From NCBI GenBank assembly GCA_902762385.1, contig CACWNQ010000007.1, forward strand, positions 29,821 to 93,820: 64,000 nucleotides of DNA, given 5' to 3'. Positions 58,641 through 64,000 of the stretch are shown piece after piece. A program made the position numbers and the translations under genes. A model generated the notes under the pieces. It saw only the letters and a list, made by a program, of their open reading frames with translations. It was not told the origin of the DNA and did not search any database. Source of the DNA: an uncultured Bacteroidales bacterium. GTDB taxonomy: Bacteria; Bacteroidota; Bacteroidia; Bacteroidales; Muribaculaceae. The stretch's first letter is position 1. Each line of letters opens with the position of its first letter.

Positions 58641-59156
58641 ATGAACATTCTTATTTTACAAGGCTCGCCACGAGCAAATGGCAGCACAGCTTGGATGGCC
58701 GAGGAGTGCAAGAAGGCTGCCGAGGCAGCAGGTCACAACGTAGCATTGGTTAATGTAGCCCGCAAGAATATTGCAGGCTGCTTAGCCTGTGAGTATTGCC
58801 ATGGTAAGGGAAATGGCGCTTGCATCCAGCAGGATGATATGCAGGAGCTTTATCCAATGATGAACGAGGCAGATGTTCTGGTTCTCGCCGCACCCATCTA
58901 TTATTTTACATTGTGCGCACAGATTCAGGCTCCAATTCAGCGCATGTACTGCGTGAACAATCCTGCCAAAGTTAAGAAGATGGCCTTGCTCATGTCGAGC
59001 TATTCGCCAGGCGTGTATGACGGTGCAACAGCCGAGTATCGCGACATTTGCAACTACTGGAACGCTGAGGATTGCGGCATCGTCACTGCCAAGAACGACG
59101 AGCAGAAGACCGACGCCATCAAGCAGAAGATTGCTGACCTTATTGCAAATTTCTAG
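58641..59156 (+). CDS. Flavodoxin-family/NADPH-dependent FMN reductase
   Basis: Start at ATG 58641 ([19 protein letters not shown]), preferred over a frame start at 58605. 171 residues. FMN phosphate-binding loop GSPRANGST, then a [15 protein letters not shown] segment that is typical of iron-sulfur flavoprotein-like FMN reductases, then [16 protein letters not shown]. It probably reduces quinones or metal-bound substrates in the cytoplasm. It precedes an acetyltransferase gene by 17 bases. Confidence 0.88.
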   Translation: MNILILQGSPRANGSTAWMAEECKKAAEAAGHNVALVNVARKNIAGCLACEYCHGKGNGACIQQDDMQELYPMMNEADVLVLAAPIYYFTLCAQIQAPIQRMYCVNNPAKVKKMALLMSSYSPGVYDGATAEYRDICNYWNAEDCGIVTAKNDEQKTDAIKQKIADLIANF

Positions 59157-59173
59157 TACTGCCAAACAAGCCT

Positions 59174-59743
59174 ATGACAATACAAGAATTCAGAGATTTC
59201 ATGTCCACTGGCGAACCAATTGATGGCGGTTCGCCAGTGCATGCCACATTTCACAAGCTCTCACAGGAAGCGCTGAAAATCACAGCCGAGATTAACGGTC
59301 GATATCACACTCCCGAGGAGTTGCACTCGCTGCTCGAGAAACTCTTTGGGCGTGAGGTGCCCAAGAGTGTGGGCATGTTTCCGCCTTTCCACACCGACTG
59401 TGGCAAGAACACTGTCCTGGGCGAACGGGTGTTTATAAACATGGGATGTAAGTTCCAAGATCAAGGTGGAATCACAATTGAAGAAGGTGCCTTGATTGGT
59501 CACAACGTGGTGCTAGCCACACTCAATCACTATCTAGACCCCGAGAAGCGTGGAGGCATGACCCATGCTCCCATCCACATTGGTAAGAATGTGTGGATAG
59601 GCGCTAATGCCACTGTGCTTGCTGGAGTGACGATAGGCGATGGCGCTATAGTCGCTGCTGGTGCAGTAGTGACAAAGGACGTTGAACCCAATACTATTGT
59701 GGGCGGAATACCAGCTAAAGTTATAAAGAGAATTGAGACATGA
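59174..59743 (+). CDS. Sugar O-acetyltransferase (LacA/Maa-like)
   Basis: 189 residues. N-terminal maltose acetyltransferase-type helices, then left-handed beta-helix hexapeptide repeats: [46 protein letters not shown] and [16 protein letters not shown]. It transfers acetyl from acetyl-CoA to sugar hydroxyls. His in LATLNHY is the likely catalytic base. Overlaps the next start by four bases. Confidence 0.92.
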   Translation: MTIQEFRDFMSTGEPIDGGSPVHATFHKLSQEALKITAEINGRYHTPEELHSLLEKLFGREVPKSVGMFPPFHTDCGKNTVLGERVFINMGCKFQDQGGITIEEGALIGHNVVLATLNHYLDPEKRGGMTHAPIHIGKNVWIGANATVLAGVTIGDGAIVAAGAVVTKDVEPNTIVGGIPAKVIKRIET

Positions 59744-60087
59744 ACATCGAGGAGTTTCGTGACTACTGTCTCTCACTGCCTAGCGTGACCGAGGCTACTC
59801 CTTTCGAGAAGTTCTCGAGAGGCAGGTTCACGATTCTTGTGTTCTATGTAAATGGACACATGTTCTGCTACTTCAACATTGATGATTTCAGATTTATAAC
59901 CATAAAGTGCGACCCAGAGCAAATGGCTGAGCTCAAAGAGCGTTATCAAGCCATTGGTGAACCTTTCAACGGCGACAAGCGCTATTGGATAAGCGTGGAT
60001 GTGAACAGTGATGTTGACGATGATACCTTAAGGATGCTTGTGCACCAGTCCTATGAACTAGTAAAGAATAAGCATTCTAAGAAATAA
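59740..60087 (+). CDS. MmcQ/YjbR family protein
   Basis: 115 residues. Begins [20 protein letters not shown] and contains [16 protein letters not shown], then [17 protein letters not shown] and [10 protein letters not shown], the usual MmcQ/YjbR sequence. Family members are small DNA-binding-like proteins of unclear role. Coupled to the acetyltransferase gene by an ATGA overlap. Confidence 0.9.
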   Translation: MNIEEFRDYCLSLPSVTEATPFEKFSRGRFTILVFYVNGHMFCYFNIDDFRFITIKCDPEQMAELKERYQAIGEPFNGDKRYWISVDVNSDVDDDTLRMLVHQSYELVKNKHSKK

Positions 60088-60101
60088 TAGTTTTTCTTGT
60101 T

Positions 60102-60446
60102 ATGGAAGTGACTAATTTGTTGAGTTTTAAAGATAGGAACGAACTGCGGCAGTGGCTTGAGGAGAATCATTCCATGGTACGCGAGTGCTGGGTTGTGTCC
60201 TACCGCAAAAAACAGCCAGAATGGGACGCATTGCTCTATCAAGAGATTGTAGAGGAGGCATTGTGCTTTGGTTGGATCGATTCTACTTGCAAGAAACTTC
60301 CTGATGGTCGCTTGGTTCAAAGGCTTTCACCACGTAGCAAGCGCAGCCACTGGACTGAACTGAATAAGCAACGCTGTTACGACCTTGAGCGTCGTGGCCT
60401 CATGACTCCTGCAGGCCTTGCCGCCATACCAAAAGATAATCATTAA
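60102..60446 (+). CDS. YdeI/OmdA-family protein, C-terminally short
   Basis: 114 residues. The N-terminal domain is normal: FKDRNELRQWLEENHSMVRE, YQEIVEEALCFGWIDST and TELNKQRCYDLERRGLMTPA. The family is usually about 190 residues with a C-terminal OmdA domain, which is missing; the protein stops at AAIPKDNH and the DUF169 gene begins 18 bases later. This looks like a truncation by loss of the last third. Whether the short form works is not clear. Confidence 0.8.
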   Translation: MEVTNLLSFKDRNELRQWLEENHSMVRECWVVSYRKKQPEWDALLYQEIVEEALCFGWIDSTCKKLPDGRLVQRLSPRSKRSHWTELNKQRCYDLERRGLMTPAGLAAIPKDNH

Positions 60447-60464
60447 CCCTAAACATAATTTCTC

Positions 60465-61175
60465 ATGAAAGATATAAAAGAATTTATTGAAAACTACCGT
60501 GAAGCATTTGGTGAGACTGCTCAACTGCCACTGATTTTTGGGTACAGCGACATTGCCATTGCCGAAACCAAGAAAATAGGCGGCTGCTTCTTTAAAGGAC
60601 TTCAAGAAGCGCGCGAAGGAAATGGTGTGAGTTTGAGCACCGACGTGATTGGGTGTGGAGGAGGAAAACTCTATACAGGCTTTGCCGACATGCCCGAATA
60701 TGTGGCCAATTTTGTGTCGCTCAAGGAGAAATACAAACTCACCCCCGAGATGGTAGTCGATTATGTCAACAGTCTAGAATTGAAAAAGACGACAAAACGT
60801 TATCTCAACTTCCAGCGCATTGACAAGGTGGAATCACTTGACTGGGCTGAGGGTGTGCTATTCTATGCCACTCCCGACATGCTCTCTGGGCTGTGTGGCT
60901 GGGCATTCTTCGATAACAATCACAGCGATGCTGTGGTGACTAGGTTTGGCTCAGGTTGCAGCACAGTAGTGTCAATGACAGTCGCCGAGAATGCACGACA
61001 AGGGCATCAATGCTTTCTAGGGTTACTAGATCCATCGGTACGCCCATGGGTTGGAGAGAACGAATTGAGTTTCACTGTGCCCATGAGCCGCTTCACTGTG
61101 ATGATGAAAACCATGCGACAGTGTTTTCTCTTCGACGCTCCAGCATGGCAACGCTTGAAAGCTAGAATGAAATAA
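60465..61175 (+). CDS. DUF169 domain protein
   Basis: 236 residues. Matches DUF169: TAQLPLIFGYSD, IGGCFFKGLQEAREGN, GCGGGKLYTGF and LSGLCGWAFFDNN, with FTVPMSRF near the end. The family is found in anaerobes and archaea and has no settled function; conserved Cys and Gly suggest a cofactor or metal role. Cytoplasmic, no signal peptide. Confidence 0.88.
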   Translation: MKDIKEFIENYREAFGETAQLPLIFGYSDIAIAETKKIGGCFFKGLQEAREGNGVSLSTDVIGCGGGKLYTGFADMPEYVANFVSLKEKYKLTPEMVVDYVNSLELKKTTKRYLNFQRIDKVESLDWAEGVLFYATPDMLSGLCGWAFFDNNHSDAVVTRFGSGCSTVVSMTVAENARQGHQCFLGLLDPSVRPWVGENELSFTVPMSRFTVMMKTMRQCFLFDAPAWQRLKARMK

Positions 61176-61198
61176 TAATCTTCAGCAAAACAAAACCT

Positions 61199-61963
61199 AT
61201 GCAGATCATACTCGCTTCGGCCAAAATCATGCACGACCAGTTGAAGTCGATGCCCAATGTTGACATGACCACACCTCGGTTTCAAAACGAGGCTGCAGCT
61301 TTCGCTCGCGACATGGCCTCCTATCCCATCGAGACAATTGCCGAGATACTGGGGTGTAGTCAAGCCATTGCAACTCAGAACAAACTGCGATTCATGCACC
61401 ACCTTGAGGAGGCTGCCACTATGCCTGCCATTCTTGCTTATCATGGACAAGCCTATAAGCACCTTAAGGCTGAGACGCTTACTGCAGAGCATCTCAATTT
61501 CTCACAGCAGCACTTGTGGATAATGTCGTTCCTCTATGGCATACTAAGGCCGCTCGACGGAATTCTACCCTATCGCATGGAGGGTGGTGTGGAGCTACCC
61601 AGCGGCGAGAGCAAGAATATGTTTGGATTTTGGAAATCACGCCTAACAGATGTGCTAATCAACTCAGTAAAAGCCGATGACGGCGTGCTCATCCACCTAG
61701 CCACCGAGGAATTTCAGCACCTGCTTGACTGGCAACGCTTGAACCGTGAGGTGCGCATTGTGCAACCCCTTTTCTACGTAAAGAAAGGCAATGCCCTGAA
61801 GATGCAAGCAGTGTGGGCAAAGACATGCCGAGGGGCTATGACAAGATTCATCATTGAGAATCAAATTAGCAACCCATCACTTTTGCAAGCCTTCAGCTAC
61901 GAGGGATTCCATTTCGACCCAAACCTTGGCGACAAGGACCACCCCCACTTTGTGAAGCAGTAA
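61199..61963 (+). CDS. yaaA: Peroxide stress protein YaaA
   Basis: 254 residues, the normal length. Start MQIILASAKIMHDQL and the motifs LAYHGQAYKHLKAE, FLYGILRPLDGILPYRMEGG and FWKSRLTDVL match YaaA (DUF328). E. coli YaaA lowers free iron during peroxide stress. Last of the rightward run beginning near aroB. Confidence 0.95.
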   Translation: MQIILASAKIMHDQLKSMPNVDMTTPRFQNEAAAFARDMASYPIETIAEILGCSQAIATQNKLRFMHHLEEAATMPAILAYHGQAYKHLKAETLTAEHLNFSQQHLWIMSFLYGILRPLDGILPYRMEGGVELPSGESKNMFGFWKSRLTDVLINSVKADDGVLIHLATEEFQHLLDWQRLNREVRIVQPLFYVKKGNALKMQAVWAKTCRGAMTRFIIENQISNPSLLQAFSYEGFHFDPNLGDKDHPHFVKQ

Positions 61964-62028
61964 ACCAAGAACACAATCCCGGCTATTCTTGTGGATTTTT
62001 TCTTTTAAACAAACTAGTCACAACTTTT

Positions 62029-63684
62029 TTATTTTAGGAAGTCATCCAGGTTTGGCACGTTGAGCTTCTGGGCGATTTGGATCTTTTTGTTGCTCACGGT
62101 GCCCAGGCTCTTGTAGTGCATGCAGGTCATTATCACGCTTCGTGAGAATCCGCAGCAGTAGAGTGCTAGATAGTTTATCTCGTCATCACGCAGTGTGCCT
62201 CCTGCAGCCTCTTGCGCTCTTGTGAGCACATTGTCGTGCAGCTCGTTGGTGATAGTCTTGCCGCTCGGCATCGTCATCAGGCTGTTGAACTTGCGCACAA
62301 AGGTGTCGCTGTCAAGTTCGTAGGACCACTTCATCAACTGGTGCACAGCGCCAATCTGCTCCTCGAGGATATTTTTCAGTTCGGTATTATTGCCGTTGTC
62401 GTGTCCGCTTTCAAGTTGGACAACAGTCGATTTCATGTTCTCAAGGCTTGTCAATGAAGTTTCTAGGTCGGCCTTCAGCAGTTCGTACTCATTCTCCTTC
62501 TCGCGCAGTCGATGTCGATACCTGAGCACTAGCAACAGCAGTGCGAGCGCACCAATCACAATGGCGGCAAGAGTGAGCAACGTGTTGCGCAACTCCAGGC
62601 TCAACTTCGCATTCTCCAACTCAGCCTGCTGAGTGTCGTATTTCTTTTCCACGGCACGCAAGCGGTCGTTGAGACTATTGTGCATTATAGAATCGGCGAT
62701 TGTCTCACTTTGCTTATAATTACTCCAATATCCTTCATTGTCGCCTTTTGCTTTACATAATTCTGATAAGGACATATAGTAAGAAACACTATCAACATAA
62801 TTTGTTACAGGAGGACAATTCGTTATATAGTATCTTGCTGAATCAACGTTGTCCTCGTAGGCATATACCCTAGCTAAAATCATATATGGCATAGGCAGAT
62901 TATTCTCATTTAATTTTAGTGACAGAAGGGCATTATATTTCGATTTTTGATATTCTTTTGTTGTGTTTAAATAATAAAGAGATTTGCTAACAAGATTATT
63001 AAACACATGAGAGGGTTCATTATTTTCTTGCGCTAACTTGATTGCTTTGTCCATATACCAAATTGCACTATCCTCTTTTCCACTTTCAAAAGAATAAAGG
63101 CCTCCTATTTCAGTTAAACAGATAATTTCATAATGTTCGTTTCCTATTTTTTCAAATAGTCTTAGAGCTTCAGCATATTTTTCTACAGAAAGCTTTTTTG
63201 CTCCGAAAAATTGGCTTTGATACAGCAACCCCAGTCTCATCTTTGCAAAAGCCTTATTAGCAAGGTCTTTATTGTCTGCCACATCATCAGCTTTATGATA
63301 ACATTCCACTGCTTTTTCAAGGTTGCCAAGCTCCTCGTTTGCACAGCCTTGATAGATTAGAGATCGGGTATATTTCTCTTTGTCATCCGACTTCTCGAAA
63401 TAATCAACAGCAAAATTGATGGCGCTGTCGGTTGTCGCAACAATATAGTTCTTGTAGTCGCATTGGGTCCTTAGCAGGGCATGATAGGCTCGGTCTTGAG
63501 TGTTATAGTTGCTGGGGTCGCATTGCTTGAGCAGCGAGTCGGCTTGTTCATATTGCGTGGCGCTAAGCAACGAGTCAACTTGCACCAGCTGGCTGTTGTA
63601 ACCGCTGCGTCCGCAAGAAGAAAACACCATTGCAAGCAGTGCCAGCGCACACACAATTTTTGAAAAAGTAAAGTTTATTTTCAT
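62029..63684 (-). CDS. Membrane lipoprotein with TPRs and a C-terminal HTH
   Basis: 551 residues. Lipobox FSSC (Cys24). Residues about 40-340 are TPR-like helical pairs (for example EKAVECYHKADDVADN and DSAIWYMDKAIKLAQ). One membrane helix lies at about 368-392, followed by a coiled coil and a C-terminal domain whose end (INYLALYCCGFSRSVIMTCM, SNKKIQIAQKLNVP) resembles a LuxR-type helix-turn-helix. Related Bacteroidetes proteins act as membrane-bound regulators with periplasmic TPRs and a cytoplasmic DNA-binding end. The gene is divergent from the outer-membrane protein at 63905, a likely target. Confidence 0.8.
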   Translation of the reverse strand: MKINFTFSKIVCALALLAMVFSSCGRSGYNSQLVQVDSLLSATQYEQADSLLKQCDPSNYNTQDRAYHALLRTQCDYKNYIVATTDSAINFAVDYFEKSDDKEKYTRSLIYQGCANEELGNLEKAVECYHKADDVADNKDLANKAFAKMRLGLLYQSQFFGAKKLSVEKYAEALRLFEKIGNEHYEIICLTEIGGLYSFESGKEDSAIWYMDKAIKLAQENNEPSHVFNNLVSKSLYYLNTTKEYQKSKYNALLSLKLNENNLPMPYMILARVYAYEDNVDSARYYITNCPPVTNYVDSVSYYMSLSELCKAKGDNEGYWSNYKQSETIADSIMHNSLNDRLRAVEKKYDTQQAELENAKLSLELRNTLLTLAAIVIGALALLLLVLRYRHRLREKENEYELLKADLETSLTSLENMKSTVVQLESGHDNGNNTELKNILEEQIGAVHQLMKWSYELDSDTFVRKFNSLMTMPSGKTITNELHDNVLTRAQEAAGGTLRDDEINYLALYCCGFSRSVIMTCMHYKSLGTVSNKKIQIAQKLNVPNLDDFLK

Positions 63685-63867
63685 GTTGTTTTGCGTTTTG
63701 TTGAGGACAAAATTACTGCAAAAAACCGAGAATTTTAACAGTTGAAAAACCAGATGAACCCCAAATGAACTTTTTATTTTTCATATTACTGAAAATCAGC
63801 CACTTGAAAATCCCGAAATGAACTACGAATGAAGCACTTTTTTGCCGACTTTAACATTTAGATTCTA

Positions 63868-63875
63868 TAACTTTG
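63868..63875 (+). promoter_or_regulatory. -7 element of the outer-membrane protein gene at 63905
   Basis: TAACTTTG; a TTTG lies at 63841-63844, 23 bases upstream, longer than usual. The 220-base gap with the divergent regulator gene also holds repeated AAATGAACT motifs (around 63762 and 63818) that could be a binding site. Confidence 0.4.
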
Positions 63876-63904
63876 CAACCAGAAAATACTAACCGATTTT
63901 TAAA

Positions 63905-64000
63905 ATGCTTATGAAAAAAATTGTTTTTGCACTTATGTGCATAATATTCACTACTGGCATAGCTAAGGCTCAGAAACAATTTACTTTTGGCCCAAAGATT
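63905..64000 (+). CDS. Exported protein, likely outer-membrane beta-barrel, N-terminal part
   Basis: The frame is open to the window end, 32 codons. A signal peptide (MLMKKIVFALMCIIFTTGIA, ending KAQ; a second Met at 63911 may be the true start) is followed by KQFTFGPKI, the usual beginning of PorT-like outer-membrane beta-barrel proteins. The rest lies outside the window. Confidence 0.7.
   Translation, partial: MLMKKIVFALMCIIFTTGIAKAQKQFTFGPKI

Noticed and set aside
63752-63830. Repeated ATGAAC/AAATGAACT words as a tandem repeat locus
   Set aside because: Spacing is irregular and the words are short; kept only as possible binding sites for the divergent regulator.
1-64000. tRNA, rRNA, CRISPR, insertion sequence or prophage
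   Set aside because: No T-arm GTTCGAAT-type signature with a plausible cloverleaf, no direct repeats with regular spacers of CRISPR length, and no transposase, integrase or phage structural protein was seen.

Overview
The window is from a Bacteroidales bacterium, probably Muribaculaceae or a near relative such as Prevotellaceae; the family rank is only a guess. The evidence is a type IX secretion core (porT-porP-gldK-gldL-gldM-gldN plus porE), the Bacteroidetes form of IspG with a large insertion, secreted CotH plus dockerin-like proteins, families known mainly from Bacteroidetes (DUF4199, DUF6452, DUF6048, DUF5715), and promoters of the Bacteroidetes -33/-7 type (TTG, 20 bases, TAnnTTTG). 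Gene content is mostly chromosomal housekeeping. I see no rRNA, tRNA, CRISPR array, insertion sequence or prophage.

Layout. 1-9250: tail of an FprA flavoprotein, two secreted proteins, a fused ATPase/DUF4435 protein that resembles single-gene forms of the PARIS anti-phage system, an NlpC/P60 hydrolase, CreD, NAD(P)HX repair enzyme and a 53-residue membrane protein. 9379-22081: split LysO exporter, HD hydrolase, PBP4-type DacB, RsmI, glycerate kinase, then the leftward set rnc, fabF, acpP, a C_GCAxxG protein, RNase E/G, a 30-residue AURKAIP1/COX24-like peptide and HU. 22082-26489: a long non-coding stretch with a sigma54-like promoter and tandem hairpins, a lipoprotein, a CotH-dockerin protein and a second non-coding stretch. 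26490-38959: porE, ribE, a phosphodiesterase, a SPOR lipoprotein and menA rightward, then the porT-to-gldN operon leftward. 39062-45500: acyltransferase, glycosyltransferase, ispG, PAP2-like protein and rpoN, all leftward. 46185-64000: glycosyltransferase, envelope proteins, NMO/FabK-like oxidoreductase, acyltransferase, nitroreductase, aroB, a run of small enzymes, yaaA, and a TPR/HTH membrane protein divergent from an outer-membrane protein cut by the window end.

Most of the material worth a second look is non-coding. Two diverged copies of an approximately 410-base element lie 19.6 kb apart in opposite orientation (26001-26425 on +, 45617-46021 on -). Each begins with a perfect-spacing promoter, carries a 9-base tandem repeat, and points at the next gene (porE and rpoN). 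Two heptanucleotide tandem repeats fill operon gaps exactly (40073-40123 and 47704-47787), each after a glycosyltransferase gene and before the next start codon. A sigma54-like site at 22504-22520 precedes two related hairpin units.

Functionally, the T9SS genes, PorE, lipoproteins, CreD, DacB, NlpC and the glycosyltransferases/acyltransferases all concern the cell envelope. AcpP, FabF, IspG and MenA supply lipid and menaquinone synthesis. Rnc, Rng, RsmI, HU and RpoN concern RNA and gene control.
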